Part shown: positions 32,092-39,713 of the stretch, one piece after another | Layout of the letters: each line of letters begins with the position of its first letter | How positions within the stretch are numbered: the stretch's first letter is position 1 | Source of the DNA: Planctomycetota bacterium | GTDB taxonomy: Bacteria; Planctomycetota; PLA2; JAEUHO01 | Direction: 5' to 3' | Assembly (NCBI GenBank): GCA_028281445.1 | Contig: JANQJW010000018.1 | Span: 1-48,000, forward strand | DNA: 48,000 bases | The notes under the pieces: model-generated | The model's input: only the letters and a program-made list of their open reading frames with translations | Told to the model about the DNA's origin: nothing | Databases searched by the model: none | Made by a program: the position numbers and the translations under genes

Positions 32092-33372
32092 CAAGCGCGA
32101 CGCTTCGTGCCGCTCCGCGGCGGACAAGGGGATGCAGAGCAGCGCGCTGACGACTACGAAGCCAATAGACACTGCAATGCACGCCAGCAGGCCCGCTTCC
32201 CCCTCGCCGGCTGCCTGGAACACGGCTCCGGAGAGCAGCGTTCCGACGAGCCGGCCCATGGCGTTGGCCATGTAGTAGAAGCCGACGCGCATCGCTACCT
32301 TGTCGCCTTCCGCATAGGCGACGATCAGGTAGCTGTGGATCGCGCTGTTGGCCGCGAAGACGATGCCGAAGACCGCGAGTCCGACCATCAGCGTGGCCTC
32401 GGGCGGTGCCCCGAAGTGGAACGCCGTCAGGATGCCGCCGAGCGGCAGGACAAGCAGCGCCGTCCAAAGCCCTAGTCGTCTGGCGTTGGGCGGTTCGCGT
32501 CTTGCGTCGCCGCGCTTGGCGCCGACGAAGGCGGGTGCGGAGGCCTGAACGAAGCCGTAGCCGATGATCCAGAGCGCAAGGAAGCCGCCGGTCTCGTGGA
32601 AGTCCCAGCCGAGCACGGATCCAAGGAAGATCGGCAGCGCGAGGACGAACCACACGTCGCGCGCGCCGAAGAGGAACAGGCGCGTCGCCGACAGCCAGCG
32701 AATCGGTCCCGGCGGTGGGATCAGGCTCCTGAGCGTGATCTTGGCCTTCGACCGCCCCGCGGCCTTGGGCAGCAACACGTAGGAGAGCAACAACACGATC
32801 GCGATGCCGGCTGCCATCGCGATGCAGCCCCACTGGAACCCGACGAGCCCGAGGAGCAGCCCGCCGAGGAAGAAGCCGATGCCCTTCAGCGTGTTCTTGC
32901 TGCCCGTCAGGATCGCGACCCAGCGCATCAAGCCGTGCCGGTCGTGTTCGGGCACGACGAGCTTGATGTAGCTCTTCGAGCTCATCTTCGTCAGGTCCTT
33001 CGCGATGCCCGAGAAGGCCTGCGCGACCATCACGTAGGGGACATTGAGGCTGTCGGCTTTCAGCGCGAGCATCCCAAGGGCCAGTAGCTGCAGGCTCAGT
33101 CCGCTGAACAGCGTGCTCTTGAGACCGAACCGGGCGCCCACCCAGCCCCCCAGGAAGTTCGTGACGACGCCGAAGAACTCGTAGAAGAGGAAGAGCGACG
33201 CAATTTCGAGCGGCGCGTAGCCCAGGTCGTGCAGATAGAGCAGGACGAGCATGCGCAGGGCGCCGTCGGTCAGCGTGAAGACCCAGTACGTCAACGTGAT
33301 GATGACGTAGTCGCGGACGTTGGCCTCGGGGTGCTGGGATGCCGTGTCAGACACCAGCGGGTTCCGTGGCAT
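32080..33372 (-). CDS. arsJ: ArsJ-type organoarsenical (1-arseno-3-phosphoglycerate) efflux carrier, MFS
   Basis: 430 residues from the ATG at 33372; a GTG at 33354 is an alternative. It has roughly a dozen hydrophobic segments of the major facilitator type. ITLTYWVFTLTDGALRMLVLLYLH, FLFYEFFGVVTNFLGGW, VAQAFSGIAKDLTKMSSKSYIKL and ILTGSKNTLKGIGFFLGGLLLG match the characteristic ArsJ sequence. ArsJ exports the arsenate ester formed by a dedicated GAPDH, giving arsenate resistance. The gene overlaps the 3' end of that GAPDH gene by 26 bp, supporting co-expression and the assignment. Start choice is less sure than identity. Confidence 0.9.
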   Translation of the reverse strand: MPRNPLVSDTASQHPEANVRDYVIITLTYWVFTLTDGALRMLVLLYLHDLGYAPLEIASLFLFYEFFGVVTNFLGGWVGARFGLKSTLFSGLSLQLLALGMLALKADSLNVPYVMVAQAFSGIAKDLTKMSSKSYIKLVVPEHDRHGLMRWVAILTGSKNTLKGIGFFLGGLLLGLVGFQWGCIAMAAGIAIVLLLSYVLLPKAAGRSKAKITLRSLIPPPGPIRWLSATRLFLFGARDVWFVLALPIFLGSVLGWDFHETGGFLALWIIGYGFVQASAPAFVGAKRGDARREPPNARRLGLWTALLVLPLGGILTAFHFGAPPEATLMVGLAVFGIVFAANSAIHSYLIVAYAEGDKVAMRVGFYYMANAMGRLVGTLLSGAVFQAAGEGEAGLLACIAVSIGFVVVSALLCIPLSAAERHEASRLSAA

Positions 33373-34366
33373 CGGCGACCATGGCGGCGAGCTCCACCAT
33401 GCGGTTGGCATAGCCCCACTCGTTGTCGTACCAGACGAGCAGTTTCACCAGTCGCTTATCCGTGACGCGCGTCGAGAGCCCGTCCACGATGCCGCTACGC
33501 GGATCCCCGGCGAAGTCCGTCGAGACGAGGGGCCGCGTCTCGTAGCCGAGAATGCCCTTCAAGGGACCGTCGAGGCTGGCCTGCTCGAGGGCGTCGTTGA
33601 TCTCGTCGATGCTCGTGTCGCGCGCGACATGGAACACGCAGTCCGTGATCGAAGAATTGAGCACGGGCACCCGCACCGCCAGGCTGTCGAGGCGCCCCTC
33701 GAGCTCGGGAATCACGAGGGTCACCGCGTACGCGGAGTTCGAGCTGGTGGGGATCAGGTTGATCTGGGAGGCGCGCGCGCGTCGCGCGTCCTTGTGATAT
33801 CGATCGACCACGACCTGGGTGTTCGTCGGATCGTGGATGGTTGTGACGACACCGCGCTCGATGCCGATCGCGTCGTGCACGACCCGTACGACGGGGGCGA
33901 GCGAGTTCGTCGTGCATGAGGCCGCCGTGACGATGCGTTCGGTCCCGAGATCGAACTGATCGTGGTTCACGCCGAGGACGATGTTCGGCGGTCCGTCCTT
34001 CACCGGCGCAGAGACCACGACACGGCGTGCACCGCGCTCGAAGTGCGGCTCCAGCAGCGCGGTCTTGCGGAACCGTCCGCTGCACTCCAGCACGAGCTCG
34101 ACACCCAGATCCGCCCACGGAATGTCGCCGGGTTGGTCGAAGCGTGAGTAGGCCAGCGCCTGCCCGTCGACGCGGATGCTGTCCGCACCGCCTGCACACG
34201 GCCGCGGCCAGCGGCCCTGGATGCTGTCGAACTCCAAGAGCGTCGCCATCACCTCGGCGGTGGCGTTGGGTTCGTTGACAGCGACGAACTCGAGCCTCGG
34301 ATTTCCCCAGGCCGCACGCAGGGCCAGGCGCCCCATGCGGCCGAAGCCGTTGATACCCACTCGCAT
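33347..34366 (-). CDS. gap: ArsJ-associated glyceraldehyde-3-phosphate dehydrogenase
   Basis: 339 residues. The Rossmann motif INGFGRMGRL is at residues 5-14, the catalytic Cys151 is in ASCTTNS and the catalytic His178 in IHDPTNTQ. This His region differs from housekeeping GAPDH (HAYTATQ), and the phosphate region reads LIPTSSNSAYAV where the usual form has STGAAKAV. Both deviations are typical of the paralogue encoded beside arsJ, which uses arsenate to make 1-arseno-3-phosphoglycerate. A strong GGGAGGTGATC ribosome-binding site precedes the ATG. No ArsR, ArsC or ArsB gene is adjacent. Confidence 0.92.
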   Translation of the reverse strand: MRVGINGFGRMGRLALRAAWGNPRLEFVAVNEPNATAEVMATLLEFDSIQGRWPRPCAGGADSIRVDGQALAYSRFDQPGDIPWADLGVELVLECSGRFRKTALLEPHFERGARRVVVSAPVKDGPPNIVLGVNHDQFDLGTERIVTAASCTTNSLAPVVRVVHDAIGIERGVVTTIHDPTNTQVVVDRYHKDARRARASQINLIPTSSNSAYAVTLVIPELEGRLDSLAVRVPVLNSSITDCVFHVARDTSIDEINDALEQASLDGPLKGILGYETRPLVSTDFAGDPRSGIVDGLSTRVTDKRLVKLLVWYDNEWGYANRMVELAAMVADATEPAGV

Positions 34367-34391
34367 CGATCACCTCCCGGCAGAACGCCTT

Positions 34392-34451
34392 CTGCAAAGG
34401 TGACGAGCCCGGTCCTCGACGCGCAGAGACTACGCCGAGCCTGCAAAGGTG
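34392..34451. promoter_or_regulatory. Two 11-bp direct repeats upstream of gap-arsJ
   Basis: CTGCAAAGGTG occurs at 34392-34402 and again at 34441-34451, 49 bp apart, inside the 110-bp region upstream of the gap-arsJ pair. The spacing is close to five helical turns, so a regulator could bind both on one face. This is suggestive only. Confidence 0.35.
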
Positions 34452-34476
34452 CGAAAAAGAGCGCGGTGGGTCGGCG

Positions 34477-35550
34477 CTACGGGCCCGAGACCCGGCCGCG
34501 CGCGCCCGTGATGTCGCTCAGGCGATAGTTGATGGTCGCCTTCATCAGGTCGTCGCGCAGCTCGACGAGGTCGGGGTGGACCGGGTCGATGTAGCTCGCC
34601 AGGGCTGCCCAGCGCCGCGCGGGGGCATAGACGCGGCTCTCGGCGAAGAACTCGGCCGTCTTGAAGCGCAGGTCGAACTGCTTCGCGTCGAGCTTGTTGA
34701 GCTGGGCGAGGATCTCCTTGCGCTCGGGGTGAGCACGCGGAAGGATCCGGCGCAGGCGGCCCAGGTTGCGCCGGGCTTCCTGCATCTTCTTGTCCATGCT
34801 CTCGGCGATCTTGCGGACGCGGGATGTGGCGCCCTTGCCGCGGGCCTTCTCCCAGTCGCCCTTCTTCTTCAAGGCGTTCTGCACGCTGTCCAGCGCACGC
34901 GTCTTGCGCGTGATGATCTCCTTGTTGCGCTTGAGCTCGACCGTGACGCGCTCCAGCTCCGCGCGTTCCCGCACCGCCTCCTTGTCCATCTCGCGCACCT
35001 GATTGACGAGGTACGCAATCAGCTTCTGGATCTCGTTCGCGTTCTTTGAGGTCGCGAAGTGAACCTTCAGCCGACGGGCCACTTCCATGGCGGCTTCCAG
35101 GTCGCCGGCTTCCGCGAGGCGCATGGCCCGGTTCACGCCGTTTCGGACGGCCTCCTGCTCTGCGGAGGCGACGGCCGTCTTAAACTTCTTCTTGCTGATG
35201 GCGCCGAGGCCGAGGGCCTTCTCGTACTCCACGCGTGCCTCGACCCACATGCCGAGGTCGGCCGCCAGCTCGGCCAGCTTCAGGCGGGCCTCGCCGTCGG
35301 CGGCGGGGGCGAGGGCGCGCCGCGCCCGATAGAAGCCAACGGGCGCCAGCCGCTTCCACGGGATGCGGCGCACCTGGTCGGGGCCGAGCCGGAGCACGAC
35401 CTCGTCTTCGGTGGCGCTCTCGACGATGCCCGTCATCGACTTGCCGTTGGTGAGCGGGAGGGTGACGGGCTGGCTCTCCTTGGCAAGGGCGGTCACGGCC
35501 AAGGACAGGGCGAGCGCCACGAAGAGCAGGCAGCAGATCAGACTACGCAT
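34477..35550 (-). CDS. Secreted coiled-coil protein of unknown function
   Basis: 357 residues. A Sec signal peptide (LICCLLFVALALSLAVTALA) is followed by a small beta-barrel-like domain (about residues 27-70: LTNGKSMTGIVESATEDEVVLRLG...IPWKRLAP), then a long charged helical region with probable coiled coil (about 150-330). TPR-like helices occur around 85-130. No family is recognised beyond this architecture, which is seen in planctomycete secreted proteins. GGAGG precedes the ATG. It may be transcribed from the promoter at 35577-35603 and lies downstream of the TPR lipoprotein gene. Confidence 0.75.
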   Translation of the reverse strand: MRSLICCLLFVALALSLAVTALAKESQPVTLPLTNGKSMTGIVESATEDEVVLRLGPDQVRRIPWKRLAPVGFYRARRALAPAADGEARLKLAELAADLGMWVEARVEYEKALGLGAISKKKFKTAVASAEQEAVRNGVNRAMRLAEAGDLEAAMEVARRLKVHFATSKNANEIQKLIAYLVNQVREMDKEAVRERAELERVTVELKRNKEIITRKTRALDSVQNALKKKGDWEKARGKGATSRVRKIAESMDKKMQEARRNLGRLRRILPRAHPERKEILAQLNKLDAKQFDLRFKTAEFFAESRVYAPARRWAALASYIDPVHPDLVELRDDLMKATINYRLSDITGARGRVSGP

Positions 35551-35886
35551 GAGAACCTCCGAGCGCCGGCTGCTCCATCATAGGAACGCATCTCTCAGGT
35601 CCACGCAGCGGCATTCATGGAGCCCGAATAATGGGGTTTTCCCGTCCTTGGGGCCTTCTGCCTACCACGGTCGGGTCTAGCCGAGTCACGCAAGGGGCGC
35701 GAGGCGCCGCAAAGGCGACGAGCTTCGGCACCGGTGCCGCGTAGTGGCACGAGCAGGCGAGTCGACGAAGCCTGTGGGAGGTGCCGCGCAGGGAGGCCGG
35801 GCGAAGCGGCTGCTCTCGGCGCCTACGCCGACTTGGCGCCTCGTACTGCGTACCGCAGCCGAAGGCCGAGCTTCCAGTGAGCCGCG
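35551..35886. other. 336-bp gene-free, hairpin-rich stretch
   Basis: No convincing protein gene, tRNA or known RNA motif is visible. From about 35690 to 35886 the sequence is packed with short stems: GGCGC-GAG-GCGCC, GTGCC-(7 nt)-GGCAC, GGCGCC-(11 nt)-GGCGCC, CTGCG-TAC-CGCAG. Repeated words are GGTGCCGCG (twice) and CGAGCTTC (twice). This could be a structured RNA, a degenerate repeat cluster or the leader/terminator region between two secreted-protein genes. The part nearest 35550 holds a promoter candidate for the coiled-coil protein gene. Confidence 0.4.
35577..35603 (-). promoter_or_regulatory. Putative promoter of the secreted coiled-coil protein gene
   Basis: On the minus strand TGGACC (35603-35598) and TATGAT (35582-35577) are 15 nt apart, 26 nt before the ATG at 35550. 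TATGAT is the best -10 match to the sigma-70 consensus that I noticed in the window. Confidence 0.45.
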
Positions 35887-37005
35887 CTACGAGCCTCGTA
35901 CAGGGGGTGCGCCTGCCCGGCGCAGCGCGCCGTTGTAGCGATCGAGAAGCTCGACGGCATTGAGACGCTGCTCGCGGTGCAGCGTCGGGTCGGTGATCTT
36001 GAGGTACTCCTCGATGTCGGCGACCGCGCGGCGATACTCGCGCAGGGCGGCGAGGGCCTGAGCGCGCTCGACGTAGGCCGCGGGCACGCTGGAGTCGAGG
36101 CGGATCACCTCGCTGTACTGCTCGACGGCAGCCCCGAACTCACCGCGACGCATGTGCACCGAAGCGAGCATGAGGTGCATCTTCTTTTCCTTTTCGCGCG
36201 CACCGCCGATCTTCTTCAAGAACTCCTGGCGGTGCTGCTCCTGCATCTTGCCCGGGCCGCCGACGGCGTCTTCCCACTCCGCCATCTTCCGGCGCCAGCC
36301 GATCTGGCTCTGCTTGCTCAGCTTCAGGTACGCCAAGGCGTAGTTGATGCCCTCTTCCTCGTGCCCGAGCTGCAGGTTCGACTTCGCGAGCCCGGCCAGC
36401 GCGTACGGGTTGTCCGGCGACGCGACCAGCACCTCCTGGAACAGAGGGATCGCCTTCGCCAGGTACTCGTTGCGCTTGGTGGTCTGGGCCCTGACCCACT
36501 CGTTGAGCTGCTTGGGATCCGCGTTCGGGTCCTTGCGCATCTTGTTCTCGAGGATCACGCGGTCGCGCTCGTAGTAGTCCGCAATGTCGGAGTACGTCAG
36601 CGCGAGGTCGGTCTGGACCTCGTAGCGCCGGCTGCCGGGCCCATGCGGGTTCGGCCAGTCGAGGTTGACGATCTCCTCGAAGATCATCGCGGCTTCGCCG
36701 AGCTTCTCGGGCGTGCCCTGCATGTACAGCGACTTGGCCAGCCCGCGGCGTGCCTTCTTGTGCGTCTTGTCGATGGCGAGGACCTTGCGGAACTGCTGTT
36801 CGGCGAGGTCGTACCGGCCGCCGTCGTAGTAGGTGACCGCGGCCGACTCGAAGTACTCGACGCGCGCCACGTTGTCCTTGGCTTCGTCATTGGCCTCGTC
36901 GATGCAGGCAAGGCAGCCCTGGCAGCCGGTCGTCGTGAACCCGGCGAGGGCGAGGGCGAAGACGAGGATGCCTACGAGCAGGCCATGCGTGGCAGTGGGA
37001 CTCAT
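35887..37005 (-). CDS. TPR-containing predicted lipoprotein
   Basis: 372 residues from the ATG at 37005; upstream in-frame codons would extend into the NFACT gene and delay the signal peptide. The signal is a hydrophobic stretch (LLVGILVFALALAGF) ending in TTTGC, with Cys28 as lipidation site; a short Cys cluster C28-x2-C31-x2-C34 follows. Tetratricopeptide-like repeats are seen around residues 50-100 (YYDGGRYDLAEQQFRKVLAIDKTHKKARRGLAKSLY), 180-230 and 290-340. TPR lipoproteins scaffold protein complexes at the envelope; partners unknown. It follows the NFACT gene by 83 bp on the same strand. Confidence 0.8.
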   Translation of the reverse strand: MSPTATHGLLVGILVFALALAGFTTTGCQGCLACIDEANDEAKDNVARVEYFESAAVTYYDGGRYDLAEQQFRKVLAIDKTHKKARRGLAKSLYMQGTPEKLGEAAMIFEEIVNLDWPNPHGPGSRRYEVQTDLALTYSDIADYYERDRVILENKMRKDPNADPKQLNEWVRAQTTKRNEYLAKAIPLFQEVLVASPDNPYALAGLAKSNLQLGHEEEGINYALAYLKLSKQSQIGWRRKMAEWEDAVGGPGKMQEQHRQEFLKKIGGAREKEKKMHLMLASVHMRRGEFGAAVEQYSEVIRLDSSVPAAYVERAQALAALREYRRAVADIEEYLKITDPTLHREQRLNAVELLDRYNGALRRAGAPPVRGS

Positions 37006-37088
37006 CACGGTAGAACTCCAGCGGAATGGCCCGAAATCGTCACCCCAGCGGGTCATCCGACCGTCATTCGGCCGTACAGCCAATGGAC

Positions 37089-38513
37089 TTACGTTCCATC
37101 CGGGGACATCGCCGAGGCCAGCAATCGGGCCCGCCGGTCATCGTCTCGTCGCAGGGCCAGCGTCTTGGCCCGCTCGACGGCGACCCGGCCCGGGGGGCTG
37201 CCCTTGGGCTTGCGGACATGGCGCTTCTCGACGTAGTCGACCTCGTTGCGCTCCGCAGCCCGGCGCTCGCTGAAATGGCAAGCCAGCTCGGCCGCGTCCA
37301 GCAACGTCTCCTTGGGCACGGACTTGCCCCGGTCCTTGGGCACGATGATGTGACTCCCGCTCGCACCGCGCACGTGGAGGAAGAGGTCCTGCGGTCGTGC
37401 CTTCTTGAGTGTCAGCTCGTCGTTCGCGCGTGCGTTCTTGCCCACCAGGATGCGCCAGCCGTCGCTCGAAACGAAGGTGCGCCAGGCCCGGCGTTGCTGC
37501 GTGCGCGGTTGCTTGCTGGCCGCGCCGGACGGGCCGGCGCCCGCTGACTCGAGCGCCGCGGCCACGGCCTCCGGCGAGTCGGCCTGCTCCACGGCCGTGC
37601 GTGCCCCCTCGATCGCCGCGAGTACGGCTCGCTGTTCCGGTAGCCGGCGCTCAGCCTCCTCGCCGGCGCGGCGACACTTGCGCTCCCGGCGGAAGCACGC
37701 GGCGACCTGCTCCCCGGGACTCAGGTTGGGATCGACCTCGATGTCGACCTCCGTAGGCGGGTCCGTCGTGTAGTCGGGTACGCGCACCGAGCGCAGGCCC
37801 GGAGCGAGCAGGTGGAAGGAGCCCTGCAGCAGCTCGCCCCGGCGGCGGTGCTCCGGCGCGTCGGCTGCGCGGCGCTGCATGGCTTCGAACTCTCGAAGAC
37901 GCCCCTGGGCGCGCTTCGCGAGGCGCTTCAGGGTGCGTCGTGCAGCGGTCCGTGCGCTGTCGAGCGTTGCGGTCCCGCCCGCGTCCGCCCTCATCGCTGC
38001 GATACGGGCCGAGGCGTCGTCGGCGGCGGGTGCGCCCTCGCGCGCCGGGACCGGTTCGAAGGCAGCGCCGCGAGAGGCGCCCCGGCGCTTCGCGACGTCG
38101 CCTCGCGGCGTCAGCGCGACGAGTCCATCCGGATCGAGGAAGTAGAGATTCGCCTGGTGTCCGAAGAGCTCGACCCACAGCGTATGGGTCCCGGTGCCGT
38201 GTTCGAAGACCACCGCCAGGGCGCGCTCTCCCGGAACCGCGTCGGCGCCCGCGATGCGCGCGCCGCGAAGCAAGCCGCGCATGGCGTTGGCAAGCGGAGT
38301 CGGTTCGCGCGGCGCGCGAGCCGGCGGTCGTAGAGCCGCGTACGGAAGGCCATGCTCCAGGACGACGTGGAGGTCGATGCGGTCGCTGCCGTCTCGCAGC
38401 GTCACGCGGAAGCGATCTCGTGCATCCTGATGCACCGCGTGGACGCGCCAGCCCTTCAGCGCGTCGATCTCTTCGGCGACGCCCGCGACCAGCTCCGGCG
38501 TCAGGCCCTTCAT
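37089..38513 (-). CDS. NFACT-family protein, RqcH/Rqc2-like
   Basis: 474 residues, shorter than typical RqcH (about 570). The C-terminal NFACT-R domain is clear (about residues 345-455: WRTFVSSDGWRILVGKNARANDELTLKKARPQDLFLHVRGASGSHIIV...HVRKPKG). The N-terminal NFACT-N domain is recognisable in WVELFGHQANLYFLD. Before it, where RqcH has the Asp-Arg pair needed for alanine tailing, this protein reads GERAL, Glu-Arg. The middle part has Arg-rich coiled coils. The family recognises stalled 50S-nascent-chain complexes. It follows ndk by 10 bp on the same strand. Confidence 0.85.
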   Translation of the reverse strand: MKGLTPELVAGVAEEIDALKGWRVHAVHQDARDRFRVTLRDGSDRIDLHVVLEHGLPYAALRPPARAPREPTPLANAMRGLLRGARIAGADAVPGERALAVVFEHGTGTHTLWVELFGHQANLYFLDPDGLVALTPRGDVAKRRGASRGAAFEPVPAREGAPAADDASARIAAMRADAGGTATLDSARTAARRTLKRLAKRAQGRLREFEAMQRRAADAPEHRRRGELLQGSFHLLAPGLRSVRVPDYTTDPPTEVDIEVDPNLSPGEQVAACFRRERKCRRAGEEAERRLPEQRAVLAAIEGARTAVEQADSPEAVAAALESAGAGPSGAASKQPRTQQRRAWRTFVSSDGWRILVGKNARANDELTLKKARPQDLFLHVRGASGSHIIVPKDRGKSVPKETLLDAAELACHFSERRAAERNEVDYVEKRHVRKPKGSPPGRVAVERAKTLALRRDDDRRARLLASAMSPDGT

Positions 38514-38523
38514 GCCGGCCAGC

Positions 38524-38979
38524 CTACTCGCTGGGGTCGTACACCCAGCGCAGGCCGTTCAGCTCGTAGTCGAGCGTGCCGTCCTCGAACCAGAGGCCGA
38601 GCTCCATCTCGGCGTTCTCGGCCGAGTCGGATCCGTGCACCATGTTGAACGACTTGCTCATGCCGTAGTCGCCGCGGATCGTCCCGGCCTCGGCTTCCGC
38701 GCCGTTCGTCGCGCCGATGAGCTTGCGTGCGACCGAGATCGCGCCTTCGCCCTTGAGTGCAAGCGCGACGACGGGGCCGGAACTCATGAACTCGAGCAGG
38801 CTCCCGAAGAACGGGCGCTCGCTGTGCACCGCGTAGTGCTTCTCGAGCAGCTCGCGCGGAGCGTTGAGCATCTTCAAGCCGACGAGCTGCAGGCCCTTGG
38901 CTTCGAAGCGGTTGATCACGGAACCAATCAGCCCGCGCTGCACGCCGTCGGGCTTCACGAGAATGAGCGTCGTTTCCAT
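38524..38979 (-). CDS. ndk: Nucleoside diphosphate kinase
   Basis: 151 residues, normal. It transfers the gamma phosphate between nucleoside triphosphates and diphosphates. TLILVKPDGVQRGLIG at the N-terminus, GATNGAEAEAGTIRGDYG, and the catalytic His in NMVHGSDSAENAEMEL identify it. It is the first gene of a minus-strand run with the NFACT gene. The 206 bp to divergent hslV contain a large inverted repeat. Confidence 0.97.
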   Translation of the reverse strand: METTLILVKPDGVQRGLIGSVINRFEAKGLQLVGLKMLNAPRELLEKHYAVHSERPFFGSLLEFMSSGPVVALALKGEGAISVARKLIGATNGAEAEAGTIRGDYGMSKSFNMVHGSDSAENAEMELGLWFEDGTLDYELNGLRWVYDPSE

Positions 38980-39024
38980 GCGGCGGATTCTCCGGTCAGT
39001 GCTCGTGAGCCCAAGAATCGGAGG

Positions 39025-39114
39025 GAGCCCGGTTCGATTTTGTCACTTTGGCTCAGCGCTCGAACGGCGGCAGCGCGCGATCGTGCCAAAGTGACGAAAT
39101 CGGGAACCGGGCTC
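39025..39114. repeat. Large imperfect inverted repeat between ndk and hslV
   Basis: The left arm 39025-39052 (GAGCCCGGTTCGATTTTGTC...) and the right arm 39085-39114, read in reverse complement (GAGCCCGGTTCCCGATTTCG...), match over about 28 positions with a 2-nt gap and one mismatch; both continue as ACTTTGGC. The 32-nt loop is GC-rich. It differs from the REP-like repeat elsewhere in the window. It could be a small mobile-element remnant, another REP-type doublet, or a structure in the divergent promoter region. Confidence 0.8.
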
Positions 39115-39147
39115 TGTATTCGCCGTCCGAGCACCGACTTCGTCCGC

Positions 39148-39176
39148 TTGACCGCCCCGCGGGGCAGGCGTAGCGT
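39148..39176 (+). promoter_or_regulatory. Putative hslVU promoter, near-leaderless
   Basis: TTGACC (39148-39153) and TAGCGT (39171-39176) with a 17-nt spacer. The -10 ends 9 nt before the hslV ATG, so the 5' leader would be only a few bases, in line with the absence of a Shine-Dalgarno sequence. Confidence 0.45.
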
Positions 39177-39185
39177 GCCCTGCCC

Positions 39186-39713
39186 ATGACGACGATTCTC
39201 GCGATTCACAGAGACGGTGTCTCGGTCCTCGGCGGAGACGGCCAGGTCAGCCTCGGCAATCAGGTCCAGAAGCACGGCGCCGTGAAGGTGCGCGCGCTCC
39301 AGGATGGGCGCGTGCTCGCCGGCTTCGCGGGCGGCGCAGCCGACGCGATGGCGCTGGTCGAGCGCTTCGAGGCGAAGCTCGATGAGCACGGGGGGCAGCT
39401 GCGCAAGTCCGCCGTCGAGCTGGCCAAGGACTGGCGCACCGACCGTGTGCTGCGCAGGCTGGAGGCAGTCATGGTGGTCGCCGACCAGGACGAGCTCCTG
39501 CTCGTCACGGGTACGGGCGACGTGATCGCGCCCGACGACGGTGTGCTCGGAACCGGGAGCGGGGGCGCGTTGGCGGCCGCAGCGGCCCGCGCGCTGCTTG
39601 CGCACACCGACCACCCGCCCGACGTCGTCTGCGAAGAGGCGCTGGCGATCGCGGCCGGCATGGATCTCTACACGAACAACCGGGTCACCGTGCTCGAGGC
39701 GAAGACCCGATGA
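39186..39713 (+). CDS. hslV: ATP-dependent protease subunit HslV (ClpQ)
   Basis: 175 residues, normal. HslV is the proteasome-like peptidase; after removal of Met1 the catalytic Thr is exposed (M-T-T-I). LGGDGQVSLGNQVQKHGAVKVRAL is diagnostic, as are RLEAVMVVAD and GTGSGGALAAAAARALL. The ATG at 39186 is fixed by the required N-terminal Thr. It overlaps hslU by 4 bp (ATGA). Loss of an N-terminal extension is as in all bacteria, so the subunit is probably active. Confidence 0.97.
   Translation: MTTILAIHRDGVSVLGGDGQVSLGNQVQKHGAVKVRALQDGRVLAGFAGGAADAMALVERFEAKLDEHGGQLRKSAVELAKDWRTDRVLRRLEAVMVVADQDELLLVTGTGDVIAPDDGVLGTGSGGALAAAAARALLAHTDHPPDVVCEEALAIAAGMDLYTNNRVTVLEAKTR

Noticed and set aside
33373..33411. 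Upstream start of arsJ at 33411
   Set aside because: It would deepen the overlap with gap to 65 bp and add residues not seen in ArsJ; no Shine-Dalgarno.
35690..35886. RNase P RNA, tmRNA, SRP RNA or tRNA in the gene-free stretch
   Set aside because: The hallmark conserved segments of these RNAs, including a T-loop GGTTCRA, are not seen on either strand.
35744..35938. 64-codon open frame
   Set aside because: No ribosome-binding site, low-complexity composition, and it overlaps the 3' end of the TPR gene and the stem-rich region.
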